Source: Mesostigma viride (taxonomy: Eukaryota > Streptophyta > Mesostigmatophyceae > Mesostigmatales > Mesostigmataceae). From it: DNA of 64,000 nt. The stretch's first letter is position 1. The number at the start of each line of letters is the position of its first letter. This document shows positions 1 to 11,516 of the stretch, piece by piece. A model generated the notes under the pieces. That model did not search any database. It was not told where the DNA came from and worked only from the letters and a program-made list of their open reading frames with translations. The stretch covers positions 1 through 64,000 of the forward strand of contig RPFO01001985.1 of the NCBI GenBank assembly GCA_009746045.1, given 5' to 3'. The translations under genes were made by a program, and so were the position numbers.

Positions 1-123
1 GACCTTGAAGAGCATGCGTTTGAGCGCCAGTAAGGTGTGAGCGAACGGAGCTTGGCCCAGGCGAGGGCGATGCGGGTGTCCACATCCTCGTCGGTGTCAG
101 GAAGCCAGCTCCCCAACAGCTTG
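1..123 (-). pseudogene. LINE reverse-transcriptase C-terminal fragment, cut by window edge
   Basis: Read on the minus strand from about 123 to 1, one frame gives a peptide containing LGSWLPDTDEDVDTRIALAW followed by AKLRSLTPYWRS. This is the pattern of the thumb/connection segment after the RT domain of non-LTR retrotransposons (layer of LGS-x-x-D, then R-I-x-x-A-W-x-x-L). Upstream of it, at 124-310, the frame is lost, so the copy looks 5'-truncated, and the 3' part lies outside the window. It is in a different protein family from the LINE at 0.5-6.7 kb. The call rests on motif resemblance only. Confidence 0.45.
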
Positions 124-362
124 AACTGTCAACAGCTTGACAACACCGATGTCGAATTAAATTCGCAGCATCTCCCTCCTAGGTATAGCAGAAGCGCTTG
201 TCCGGTGGCCTGACAATCCTGAAACGAACATCCATCCCATCTCCTCACGAAAGTGTCTCGTGTACAGAACAACTGGCGGGGAATACAATCTAGGTGACAA
301 ACCAGTATCATTAATTATCATTCGGACCGGGCTGCAGACCTAATCGCATCTGATATAGTTGG

Positions 363-511
363 ATAAGGGCCAGAGGGGGGGGGGGGGGGGGGGGCTGCCA
401 GAAGAAGGCATGCACGGTCTCGAGGGGACGGCATCGCGCTGCGTACTTTAAGGCAGGGGAAGGCACCGACGCAGGCCCTCTCGATGGCCGTGAACATCGC
501 GCGTTGAACAA
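363..511. repeat. 150-bp direct repeat, copy 1 (partner at 7552-7692)
   Basis: The segment AGGGCCAGAG, a poly(G) run (375-394, 20 G), CTGCCAGAAGAAGGCATGCA and a block ending in GTTGAACAAA recurs in the same orientation at 7552-7692 with small indels. Copy 1 touches the A-tail end of the LINE to its right. The two copies therefore bracket the LINE. They may be two units of an older repeat into which the LINE inserted. Confidence 0.75.
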
Positions 512-514
512 AAA

Positions 515-546
515 TTTTTTTTTCGGGGAAATGGGTATATTTTATT
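515..546 (-). terminator. LINE 3' end: polyadenylation signal and A9 tail
   Basis: On the minus strand an AATAAA hexamer (541-546) lies about 18 bases upstream of a run of nine A (515-523), and the LINE ends there. This fixes the 3' end of the LINE and its minus orientation. Confidence 0.6.
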
Positions 547-642
547 AGCCAATTATGGACCAAAGAGGTGAGAGGGGAAATGAGTATCAGCGAATCCTAA
601 TGAAGGTGGGCACACACACGTGTGGCGGTGACAGGTGAAAGG

Positions 643-3600
643 CTAATAGGGCGCGTTATTAGACCAGGGAAGCCATTGGACCTGAGTAATGTCGCCATGA
701 GGCATACTGGTGAATACCTGATTACGGCCCAGTAGATCATGAAAAAGCTGGAGCGGGCTGGGCTTGTCGTTATTGGGCCCTGGGTCCCACACCCTGTGTT
801 GTTCCTGAGCTAACAGCCAGTAGCGGCGCATAGCCGCATTCCATAGGTATATAAAGCGCCGGACTACGCCGCCGCGGGTATACTCCTCGCGGACCTTAAA
901 GACGGTCTCGTTGCGTATGGTCCATATCGCGTATAGCATAGTAGTGCGTAGCCATATCCATTCTGCTTGGGAAACTGAAAGCTCGGTCCCTGGTGTGCCA
1001 GCAATACCGAAAATGATGGTACGCACGCTGATTGGGAGAGTGGGTGGCGATGCCGTCCATGCGGCCCAGATGTTAATGAGCCACGTCCAAACCCCAGGGA
1101 GATTACAATAAAGAAACCTGTGCTCAATGGTTTCACTAGGGTGCGTGCACAGGCATGATGCATCATGACCAAAACGCTCGTGGAGCGTAGCACAGACCCC
1201 TATCGCCCTATGCATCAAAAGGTGTTGTACATCAGTGGCCCTGCGGTCCACGAGAGGGTGGTCTACCGCCAGGGTAATCATCTTAACCCAAGTGTAGCCC
1301 GGCCAATGTATTCCCCAGCGGGCTCGGCCCGGATGGGGCTGATGGTACGTATGCAACAAGATATCATAACCCCAATCTGCGGTGTACTCAAAGATACATT
1401 TGCTGGTTCTGATGTCCCCCTTGGTTAAGACCCATCCAAATTCAACCGGGTCCAGATGTAGTAGATCGAGCCGTGTGTTGCCCACGTGTAGCCATGTAAT
1501 GCTCTCAACCGGGGATAATGGGTCCGGCTGGATCATGCAAGATCTTGGCACAGACCATGGGACTACGCGTATGCGGTGACACTGGGAAGCTGGCGTGTAC
1601 GCATATAAGGTGGATAGTTGATACAGACACCCATTGTGGCCAGAAATAGCGTCCAGCAGTTGTAGTTGGAGCCCCTCATGTGGCAGAACCGTCACGACTA
1701 AACCCTTGCACGCAGGCGTGACTCCGTCGGCGTAGAAGCTAACCCAGTCGCCGGTTATAATTGGCTTGCGTGGGGCAGTCATCAATGCATGCCACGCAGC
1801 TGGTATCGCACTTATAAGAGTTTGCCACGCTTGCAGGGAGGGCATGTGGGAGACCCAAGTGCTGACCTCGTCGTAGCTGAGCCGTCGATACGTAGCGCCG
1901 TGCCCCAGGTAGAGGTCCAGCACCCTGACAATCGGCGGTGACGCGCGCAGAAAGCCATCATACGGGTTGTGTCCGTGGAGAGTGCCGAGGGGCTTGTTAG
2001 TAGCGTCTGTGATTAAGTCATTAAAAAAGAGTGGCTGCCGTGCCACCTCCTCTAGTAGTAGGAAAGACTAGGCGACCCGGCTTGAGCTTATTGTAACCTG
2101 TCCATATGCGCTGCCAGTACCATGGGAGTCCTTTGTACGAAATAAGGGTGCTGCCCAGTATGCCCGCCCCCAGTTGCCACGAGGTGCCACTAGCATGGGT
2201 GGAAAGAGAGGCTAGCGTTTCACGTGCAAGCATGCAGCCAGGGTGTGTGTTAACTCCCATAAAAACGGATATCACTTGTTTAGCATACAGCGACCACAGA
2301 CGCCATTGTATGTTGTGGAGCCCGAGGCCCCCGTGCACCCATGACATGAAGGACATCTCTCTGTTGATCCATCCGTGGACCGTGTGGGAGATTAAGCCTT
2401 TCTGTTTCCAGACAAAATTGCTGCCAAGGCGTTGGATGAGCTGTGTGGTGGCATCATTGGGTGGGTGTGCTTGGCAATAATACAAGACCTTAGAGAACAA
2501 CAGTTGGTTGACGATCAGGGTTCGCCCTCGTAGGCTCATGCGGTGGACGGCCCCCCAGCGCCCTGCGGTAAGGAGAACGCCTGCAAGCTTGCCCACGTGG
2601 TTGGTTTCATCATACATGAAAGAACGTTGTTCAGCCAAGCGTCCCTCGGGTGTGCAGCCGATGGGACAATTGTGCAAAAGGTGGTGATCCCCCGGCTTGA
2701 CCCAGGTCACAGCCAGGTTGGGGAGGGCGTAGCGTAGGGTGTTGGTTTTGCCGATATGCAGTCCCGTGGACTTGAGCACATTGCATCGTTGTTGTGTGGC
2801 AACAGAATAGGTAGTGATATTATCCATGACAGCATGCACTTCAGGCAGAGAGATACAAACATTTGTTGTGTCATCCACATAAGCCGTTTGGAATATACCT
2901 TTACCGTTACCTGTCGGGAAGCCCCGAATGCGAGGATCGTTCTGGTGTAGCCAGTAGAGTCCTGCGTGGGCCAGGAGAAATAGAATAGGGGACATGCAAT
3001 CTCCTTGTGGTAGCGATCGTGAGCTAGCGCCGGTCGCTGACTTGTGTCCGTCTATTAGTAAATACCAAGCCAGGGATTTGATCATACCCATAATGACGGT
3101 CATGAGTTGTGGGCCAAATCCTAGTGCGGTTAGAATGTGTTCTAGGTATTCCCAGCACATACGGTCAAAGGCTTTTTCAAAATCCCAGAACAATATGAAA
3201 CCCTCTATATCGTCGCGCCAGGCTTTTTCCACAATGTCCATGATGAGGGTAATGCTGTCGTTGATGTGGAGATTGGCCCTAAAGCCCACTTGCTCCGGAC
3301 CAATGAGGAAGTCTAGGACGGTGTATAAGCGTCGTTGGATTATTTTACTGATGATTTTGTACGCTACCGTAAGGAGACGGATTGGGCGGTAGTTTTTCCA
3401 TAGAGTCTTGTCTCCTTTTTTGTACAGTAAGATAAGCGCAGATTCAGCCCATCTGCCGCTCACCTTACCGTGCCGCCAAATTTCAAGAATACATTCGTAA
3501 AAATCTATGTGTAGAAGGGACCAGAACGTTTTCCAGAATTCAATAGGCAGACCGTCGACCCCGGGGGCGCTACCGGTTTTGATGTGTTCCATAGCTGTGG

Positions 3601-5041
3601 TGGCCTCTTCCATGGAGGGGATTTGATCGAGTTCCTGCTGTTGAGCTGGTGTAAGGCGACGGGGAATGGCATGTAGGATTTTTTGCATGGCGGCAGATGA
3701 GTCAGGATGGGGTTCGTTTAGAAAGAGAGCTGAGTAGTAACGGTGACCACTCTGTAGTATGGAGGTGATGTCTCGGTGGCTGCCGTGTTCGTCTTGGATT
3801 TCCGTGATAGAGGAGTGAGCTTTAGGGGTAGGAATCAGAGCAAAGAACTCTTTGGTCATTCTTTCTCCTACCTGGTGCCACCACAGATTTTCTGAGTCTA
3901 GTGCTAATGTGTGACGCTCGAAACGTAGTTTGTCGAGTTCGGTCTGAGCTCTTTGAAGTTTTGTTAGTTCCGATTGATACAGGGTAGGCTTCGCTTGGAG
4001 TTTATTCACTATGCGTTGGTAGTACCGATAGTCCTGTCCTTTCTGGCGGCGGATATTTTGTGAATACAGTTGGGAAAATTCTAGAATGTTAGCTAGGCCC
4101 TCCTGCATCCAGCTGCAGCAGTCGGTGTAGCTACCCTTGCTGGCTCTCCACGACTGCCAGCGTGTCATGATCTCAAAGTAGTACTTATCGTCCGCGAGTA
4201 GGTGTTTGTTTAAGCGGGGAATGCCGGGGCCCCGGGCGGAGTTGGTGTGATGGGCAAGGGTAACGATGAGTGGGTAGTGATCAGAAAAATTAACAGAACG
4301 GTCGACCGATGCGTAGCAAACTAGGTCCGCCCATGCGGGTGTGATGTAGATTTTATCAAGACGACGAGTAGTGCGTACATTTAAACGTGTGGCCAGCCAA
4401 GTGGGCCCGTGGTCTCGTGAGCGGATGACATCCTGTAAGTTCAGGTCCATGATCTGTTACTGAAGGCCGCTGTGCGTATAGGGGGGTGTTCATCCAGGTC
4501 TATATTGAAATCGCCCATCAACACAATTTCGAACCCTGTGAGATAAGGTCAGCGGCCATTTTGAAAAGGGAAGGGTAGAATGAGGCTTGATCCGTTGGCT
4601 CGGTTGGGGCATATACACTAATAATGTATCCCTTATTCCTGCCCATGTAATAGACTGCCGCGTCCAACGGCCCTGCCATCTAGCCTCCGCTGTGTCGGTA
4701 GCTATAGCCCAGTCCTGGCATGTCAGCGTGGTTGGGAGGTTTACGGTATTGAATGAGGGCAGTGCCCCCTTGTGTACCGCGTGCCCATGCCCAACGGTGA
4801 ACTGTCCTAGGTGCAAGTGCTCAGCAGCTCTAAGGGCTGTGCGTGTGGCAGCTTCTTGGATTTTATGTTCCTGCAGACCTATCCAAATTTCATGCGAGGG
4901 GCCCACGTAACGCTCGAGCAAGTTGTGCAACGCATTCGCTAACTCTCGGGTGCGGGGTATACGTTGTCCCTGCCCTGCTGTGTTTGTTCCGTATGTGTTC
5001 AGCCCCCTGACATTCCACGTTACTAGTGTGAGCTGGCTCAT
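643..5041 (-). pseudogene. LINE ORF2: endonuclease, reverse transcriptase, C-terminal zinc motif (frameshifted)
   Basis: Translation from ATG 5041 gives the endonuclease start MSQLTLVTWNVRGLN, then GLQEHKIQ (the catalytic Glu region). After a frameshift near 4530 come the GDFN motif and, in the next frame, SDHYPLIVT (the SDH motif near 4270). The RT follows: PGVDGLPIEFWK, YRPIRLL, a FWDFEKAFD palm motif, LPQGDCMSPILF, and AYVDDTT at about 2865-2885 (catalytic YVDD). Another frameshift near 2030 separates the last 460 codons, which hold C-x3-P-x-E-x-x-E-H-x-x-x-x-C, the usual LINE C-terminal knuckle. In family terms it nicks target DNA and reverse-transcribes its own RNA in the nucleus. At least two frame breaks mean it is not functional as assembled. 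Confidence 0.85.
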
Positions 5042-5678
5042 GGCTATGATATAGGGAAGAGGGGGGACAAGGGCGGGAGCAGGCGTACCTGGCTGGCGTC
5101 GGGGTGAGGGCGCTTGCCTTTTGATGCCGCGCCCACGTCGCAGAGGTGCCGAGTTCCGCATCAGTGAGGTCGAGGTCTGTTGGCAGGCTGTCCGAGTCCT
5201 GGTCTGCTTCCCGCATGCCCCTGGGAGCGTGGTCGCTGGTGGGTGGGGCTGAGGCTGAAGGCGTTGGCGCGCCCGCGAGGGGCGGGTCAGGGACCTGAAC
5301 CGGTCGATGTCGATGCCCGACACGGCCAGCGCTTTGGCCAGTTTCACCGGGGCCCAGCGGCAGCCGGTAAGGGGCAGCGCGTCACCCTTCTTGTGAGTGG
5401 TCGTGCAGGGGATAATGATCTGGTGGTGTGCCATCTGATGGCAGCAGTGGGCTCGATGGCCCGCGCACGCAGGGACGTGGTGGTGCGTCTACCTCACGAT
5501 CTCGCTCATGCCCATGTCTCGCAGCTTCGTGGTGGCGTTCGCAAACATGCTAACGGCATGACGGGGCCGCGTCTGACGACAGCCCCCGTGGGTGACCACC
5601 TGGGAAGATATGGTTCCTGTGCCTCATTGAGAGGGCACAGGACGGTCTCCTGCTCCGCCGGGTAGGAAATCAGCATGG

Positions 5679-6342
5679 TCATTTCCAAACCAAGCTGGGC
5701 GGTGCACGGAATCTCCAATGCAGCGACAGCGTCCATGGGGCCAGGGCGGCGAGAAGCCACGCCGTGATGGTCTTGGCGCGGTCGTTGGCGGGGGTGCGAT
5801 TGTCGCCTAAGGAGGCGGTACCGGTGGCGTCTGGGTAACGCTTCTGTTTGGCGATGGCGCGCGAGAACGCTCTGGGCATTCTTTGCTGATGTGTTCCCCG
5901 TGGCAAAGCAGCTGACGCAGACGGGCTCATCGTAATTCACTTGAGTGGTGATGAAGTTAATACCCCTGGCATTGGCGTACTTTTGAGGTACTGTGATGAT
6001 GTCGGGGATGCAGCGGGGGGCGTTGCCTGAGTAGCCGCCTGGCATGCCAATGATGTGGTCAGCCCCCTTGTCCTCGACTCCCATGGCCTGGTCGAAGTGG
6101 GGGGTATGGCCCATGACCGCTGTTTGTACGCCCCGTCGGTCGTTGCCTTCAGTCCTTTGCATGGGTGTGTCGGTATCTTCTATGATTACAATGTTGGAGG
6201 CTGTCCCCCACGTCTCGACGACGAATCGAAGCATGTGCTCGTGCCGGTAGAGCGCTGAAGCGTTGTTTAAGGTTAAGGTGTATGCCGCCGGTAGGTCTAC
6301 TGGCGTGAAGCGACGGAGTCGGAGTGCCTTGCCCGCCACCAT
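5679..6342 (-). pseudogene. LINE ORF1, gag-like with CCHC knuckle (frameshifted)
   Basis: The minus-strand ORF from 6342 contains a 140-residue domain (MVAGKALRLRRFTPVDLPAA and onward), then CVSCFATG. At about 5905 the zinc knuckle is completed only in the neighbouring frame (GEHISKEC), giving C-x2-C-x4-H-x4-C overall after a frame change. That frame runs on to a stop at 5679. ORF1 proteins of this kind bind the LINE RNA. A coiled short ORF at 6694-6550 (MDELAKSMQQ) may be its true N terminus, in a third frame. I have not recognised a named subfamily. Confidence 0.6.
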
Positions 6343-6699
6343 GACGAACGCCTATTGCTTCCCCGCTTCCGTGTGCTTGTTAAGTGCTGCTGTGGCATCC
6401 TCTGCTGTAGAAAATTTGACGTGAATGTTAGGTTGATTCTTGACCCCCCCCCCGCAGATGACTCCCCCCTAGCTGGCTCATGGTCTGCTCGACGGCGCTT
6501 CGTTCGGGACCGGATACGTCGCGGCCATGGATGAGGACGACCAGGAGTCTCTGCTGCATGGATTTTGCAAGTTCATCCATGGCTGGGCTCCATCTGACCC
6601 TTCCGGATACTTTATCAGCAGTCGTCGGTTCTATGTGGGTCCCCGTGGCGTGGTGAGATTGGACCTGCGAAAGGTGAAAGACACGGCACAACATGAACA

Positions 6700-7551
6700 G
6701 GGCGTGGGCGTGAGATAGTCATTAAAAGAGAGACCCACTGTGCAGTGTGCTATGAGCAGAACCAAACCGATTGGAAAGGCTGCATTACACCCGCGTTTGG
6801 GTAATGGCAGCAAGTACTGAGAAAAGTCGTTATGGAGGTGTCCTGGTGGTAGCGGATCACCTAGTGTGGCAACAACTATTCCATAGTCATTGCGCCGGTG
6901 AAAGGGTAACCGAGGGTACAGGAGGTCACGCTCCAAGGAGACTACTCGCCCACCCAGGTGGAGGGGCCCAGGCCAAGTCCATCCTGTCGATGGGTTTTCG
7001 AACCCGAGCCGTGACTCACTGACCGGATGCCATAATGGGGTAGCCGTCACTAGAAACAGTGAGGCGAGGGGCGGACGTGCGATTCGTAAGGCCCGCTCCT
7101 TCTACCCACCCGTTTCAAGTGACGGCTAGCTTTTCCGCCCCTCAAAAGAATTGGCTAGACGTACCTTTTCGTGCTGAATCCGAATCTGCCCTTTGTTTCG
7201 CGTTTAGCTTACTACGTAAGGTGCTATCTCGTCCGCCGTCCGCGCCACCATAGCCAGGCCCTATTGTTGTTTTGGAATAAACTCAAATCAACTTGCGTTG
7301 AACAAGTTTCCAGGTAAATAGGTGTACGTTTATTCCAAATATAGCCAATAGGTAACCCTGCGTTGAACAAATTTTGTTCGACATGGGAAATAATGTGGTA
7401 CATGGACATCGCACTTAGTGAGTTGACCTGGACGGTGGATAACATCATCCCAGTGTCAGCTTGAAGTTGGAGCTGGAGCAACACCACGCGTATCGACCAG
7501 TAACACCCCGTGGTCAGTTTCAAACCGATCATCTATTGGTTCCTTGCTCCG
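6700..7551. other. no gene seen; repeated GTTGAACAA words
   Basis: I see no convincing coding region. The words TGCGTTGAACAA at about 7286 and 7360, the latter followed by ATTTTGTTC, make a small palindrome (GAACAAATTTTGTTC at 7366-7380) that recurs at the ends of both 150-bp repeats. Confidence 0.4.
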
Positions 7552-7692
7552 GGTAAGGGCCAGAGCGGGGCGGGGGGGGGGGGGGGGCTGCCAGAAGAAG
7601 GCATGCACGGTCTCGAGGGGACGGTGCTTTGAGGCAGGGAAAGGCACCGACGCAGGCCCTCTCGATGACCGTGAACATCGCGCCTTGAACAA
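7552..7692. repeat. 150-bp direct repeat, copy 2 (partner at 363-511)
   Basis: Same order of words as copy 1: AAGGGCCAGAG, a G run, CTGCCAGAAGAAGGCATGCA, and a final TTGAACAAA followed by TGTTGTTC. It lacks about ten bases that copy 1 has between its two halves. Confidence 0.75.
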
Positions 7693-7717
7693 ATGTTGTT
7701 CGTCTTGCGTCGTCAGG

Positions 7718-7893
7718 CGGAGCCAATTTTCGGAAGAACCGTTCGGTTCGTCAGAATTGACGAAGCTTATGAAGTCCGTACACGTGAGAAAACATAGGAA
7801 TAGGGGATGAAAATCTGTCAAGCCATCCATCCACCAATTTTGTCCCGAATTTGCAACCATAAGGGTCAGGTTCTTTCGAAAATTGGCTCCGCC
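7718..7893. repeat. 175-bp fold-back with 26-bp inverted ends (possible MITE)
   Basis: GGCGGAGCCAATTTTCGG at about 7724 is matched by its reverse complement around 7868-7892 (TTCGAAAATTGGCTCCGCC) with one mismatch and an adjoining AAGAACC/GGTTCTT. The interior of about 120 bp has no coding signal. The shape fits a small non-autonomous transposon or a hairpin; no clear target duplication is visible. Confidence 0.5.
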
Positions 7894-8260
7894 ACAGAGT
7901 TTCAACGGGCAAGTTGCAAACACACACGTTGCTTGATACTGCGTGACATGGACATCGCACAGGACATCAATTTCCGACATCGCATCCTCTCGCCGCATTG
8001 TCTGACCGAGAGCTGCTCGAGCGTCTCTTCTCGATCCCTACGATGGGTTCAGGGCGCAACATCCGCGCCGTCCACCCGTCGGGCGATCCGAAGCACTGGC
8101 TCCCTCGCCCGCCCTTCCCTAAAGGCGGCGATTTGCACCCCCGCCGCCACCCAAGCTCCCGCGACTGGAAGCCCGGACCTCGCAGTGCAGCCATCGCCGT
8201 GGCCCCTTGCGCTAGAAGCCGATCGGGTGCTATCGAAAGACGTGTCTGGGAGCCGACAAC

Positions 8261-9790
8261 ATGGCCAGCCCTGCCGCGAGTGACAGGACGGGTCAGCGTC
8301 ACCTTCTCGCCCATGACTCCCCCCGCAAGATTCCCACGTGGCTCGACGACGGTCCACAGTGGATGTACGACCCAGAAACCGGGGAGAAGGGTCTGCGGAG
8401 CAAGCTGAACGTGGATTGTGCCGAGCGGTGGAAGAGGGAAAACCCTGGAAGGGAGCCCCACGCACCCACTTACGGCTGCGCACGTTGCCACCTGCTCAAG
8501 CCCATCTCCTCCTTCTTGCCAAAGGTTGGCACGTGCCACGAGTGCAGGCGATGCAGGGAAATGATGGCGGGGTTTGCCGCGGAGAAGGACTCGTCCCTCC
8601 GCAAGGCCGCCGCGGCGGAGGCCGGCCGGATCCTGCAGAGGGGGATAGGGGGGGGAGGGTGTCGCAATCGTCCCAGAGTGGGGAAGGGGTTCCCCCGGGT
8701 TCGAGTCCGCCATCCGCCTGGCGCGCGAGCACTGCCGTGACGTGGGGCGTTACAACGACCCTGTTCTGAACAAGCTGCACCGCTGTCTGCTGTGTGCTGC
8801 AGACATGCAGGGCGTACACTCTGGCGTGACCAAGGAAATGCACTTCCACGCCGGCGGTGTCTGCAGTGCATGCGTCGCACGGTTCCCGCGCGAGCAGACG
8901 CAGCCGGGCGACGTCGACTGCCCCATATGCGTCAAGGAGAAGCGCCCTCCTGAGCACGTGGCCAAACTGCAGCCCCCGTTTTTCGAACTCGATGCCACGC
9001 AGACGGCGCTCGCCTTCGTGATCAGCGGCTGGGGGCACGGCAGCGATGAAGGAAACGAGTCGGATGAGTCCGGGGAGGATTATGGGCCCGAGGTCGCCCC
9101 CCACTCCCCCCCGGTCGCCAGCCTCTCCCCTCCCGGAGCCGCGATGAGCCGGAGCCCGCGGCGGCCAGGTGCGAGAAAGACCGCCCGACGAAGAAGGGGG
9201 GGGGGAGGGGGGGGGGGGGGACACGCGCCCCAGACCGGGTGATCTATACCGACGAGTTCATGGACGCCCTCGAAATGGCATGCTGGTCCAGCCCCGATCT
9301 GCACAAACTGGACCGCTGCCTGCTGTGTGCTACAACTATGGACAGCGTACACTCTGGGATGACGAGGGACATGCACTTCCACGTCGGCGGTGTCTGCGGG
9401 GACTGCGCCGTGCAGTTCCTGCGCACGCAGAAGCAGCCGGGCGACGTCGACTGCCCCATATGCGTCAAGGAGAGGCGCCCTCCTGAGCACGTGGCCAAAC
9501 TGCATCCCCCGTTTTTCGAACTCGATGCCACGCAGACGGCGCTCGCCTTCGTGATCAGCGGTCGTGGGTACGGGGTGGAAGAATTCTACGAGATGCAGGA
9601 TTCCGAGTATGGGACCGCTGTCACCCCCCCACACCACCGGTCACCGGGATCTCCCGCGCCGGAGCCGCAAGGGGCCGGGGCCCGCGACGGACAGGGGCGA
9701 CACGGACCGCCGGACGAAGAAGGGGGGGGGTGGCAGGGGGGCGCCCCCCGCTGGCGAGGGGGGCGACTGGGGCCCGTAGAAGGAGCTGGT
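8261..9790 (+). CDS. tandemly duplicated cysteine-rich (RING-like) coding region, split by G runs
   Basis: An ATG at 8261 opens MASPAASDRTGQ and a frame with CARCHLLKPISSF and CHECRRCREM (paired C-x2-C). Two homologous units follow, at about 8700-9150 and 9240-9640. Each has CLLCA, about 16 residues, MHFH, GGVC-x2-C, a gap, GDVDCPICVKE, then PEHVAKL, PPFFELDATQTALAFVISG. The spacing C-x2-C / H-x-H / C-x2-C / C-P-x-C resembles a RING or related zinc fold. Units 1 and 2 share long near-identical DNA. Poly(G) runs (8642-8660, 9196-9220, 9721-9730) sit where the frame changes, so these are introns, homopolymer errors or real breaks. I do not know the family. It could be one spliced gene or a decaying duplicated gene. 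Confidence 0.45.
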
Positions 9791-10284
9791 CGCGTGCGTG
9801 TGGGGAGAAGCCGCGATGACTGTTCAGCGTTGATAATGACATGGCCTGCGTGCCATCGGATGGGGACCCCGTCTTTGCTGGCCACGACGGGGACGCCCTG
9901 TGTGGCACTGTTTTTTGGATCGGTAAACACTCGTGAATATTTGTCAACGAATGCTGCTTCCATGTCCGCATGCCTCTCCGCCGCGGCACGCCCCTTTGTC
10001 ATTCTCCATGCTTTGCCGCAGACCAAGTCTCGGTTGCATTGTATAACGTAGAGCATGTGAATAAGCATTGGTTGGGCGCGGGTGCTGACTATGTCATTTT
10101 CTTATCCATATGATCAGCGCAGATCCCTCGTATGGGACCAATGTAAACTTAGTGCACCCTTCCCAGTCTTAAAACACATCCATTGCAACCTCTCTATTAC
10201 CTTTCTACCATTATTCTACCACCCTGCTTGGCCCAAAAGACCGTACAACGGCAGTAGAGCGGTGGTAGAACGCTTTCATATCAT

Positions 10285-10905
10285 GTAACGTCTATATGCC
10301 AAGGCATTGCACGACTGCCGGGAGCTCCCTGACGAACAACCAATGCATAAAACAGGAAGTTGCAGCCTGACATGGTCGACCCTAGGAGCCTTGACAATTG
10401 CAGACGAGGGTTTCTACGATGTCGTGTTATTTCCAGTCCAGCCCATGCAGGGTACACATAATACCACATGACATTGAGAAACTAGGCATGAAACCCTGAG
10501 ACTGGGACCAAGGGAGACCCTGGTGCACCCTTGCCACGCGTGAAACAGACTCAGTGCTACCATTTTACCCTCGATCTACCATTTGATCGGGCACAGAGAA
10601 GAAAGAAAGGGAAAAAAATGATGATTGAACGCATATACATCAATTAATGTTCGATTTCCAAGGCTTTGCAGGGACGCTGGGAGCTGCTTGATGAAGAAAA
10701 TACGAAGTAAACATACGTATGCATCCTGACCTGGTCAACCATAAGAGCCTTGATCGTTGAAGACTACGGTTTTTTCACACTTTGGCGTTATTTCCAGCCG
10801 AATCTCAGGCACGGGACACATATTATCACATGAAACTTAGAAACTAGGCATGGAACCCCCGTGCTGGTAACAAGAGAAACCTAGTGCCTGCCTTGGTCAT
10901 TGGCA
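10285..10905. repeat. two diverged direct repeats of about 230 bp
   Basis: The stretch at about 10290-10510 (CCAAGGCATTGCACGACTG, CTGACATGGTCGACC, GAGCCTTGACAATTG, GAAACTAGGCATG) recurs at about 10655-10890 in the same order with roughly a quarter of positions changed. The DNA between and around (9800-11100) shows no gene I can support. Confidence 0.6.
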
Positions 10906-11332
10906 TGGAAGGACCCCCACCAAGACCTTGCCTCTTATATGGCACACCGAGGTACATCAATCACTGCCCTGCGGGCCACTTCAAGCTGCTCGGCAGTTGG
11001 CTTCCTTGGTGCGAGGGCCCAGCATGATAAGACGGATTGGCATGGCGTGGACGCACTTCCCTGACCATCGCCCTTGGTGGAGCGTGTTTATCAACGTGTT
11101 TATTAATCAATTAACTTGTTGATTAATTAATCTGTCTTGTCATGCATTTATGAGCAACACTTGGAAGAAAGGTGTCTATTCTCGTGGGAAAGTGCATTTC
11201 TGTGTAAAAATAAGTAACTATATTACCTGCCGCGCCCGATTGCAGCTGTGGCATGCCTTTGGCATGAAGGAGACTGGGGGTCTCTGCCCTTTCTCCTGTA
11301 GTGCACACACAGGGATTAAAAGCACTTCGGTA

Positions 11333-11382
11333 CTCCGTGACTCCCGAACGGGAGCACGAGTTTAATTAATTAATTAATTAAT
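11333..11382 (-). repeat. hairpin plus (TTAA)n tail element, copy a
   Basis: CGTGACTCCCGAACGGGAGC forms a stem-loop and is followed after ACGAG by about 20 bases of TTAATTAA. The same hairpin and tail occur at 21112, 22006, 34032, 34716 and 34790, and in part at 45399. Confidence 0.7.
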
Positions 11383-11516
11383 GGGCAGACGGGCGACGTC
11401 ATAGCAAGGGCGCCCAAGCCAGTGGGAATAATGGGGGTGCGCGCGGGTAGTGGGACGGCTCACGTAGATGACGTGGGTGTCCCCGGTGAAATAACCAATA
11501 TCCCTCTCAACAAAAA

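Larger units (their letters stand above)
515..6700 (-). mobile_element. near full-length APE-type (L1-like) LINE
   Basis: The minus strand carries, in order, an ORF1 with a zinc knuckle (about 6342-5679), an apurinic-type endonuclease (about 5041-4270), a reverse transcriptase (about 3900-2600), a C-terminal Cys/His motif (about 1300-1050), an AATAAA and a short A tail. Each ORF carries frameshifts, so this copy is dead or the assembly has small indels. The 5' limit is uncertain: the last plausible coding is near 6700, and 6700-7250 shows no recognisable domain. Confidence 0.85.

Noticed and set aside
8049-9637. Minus-strand ORFs opposite the cysteine-rich region
   Set aside because: They lack Cys/His conservation between the two units, while the plus-strand frame conserves them.
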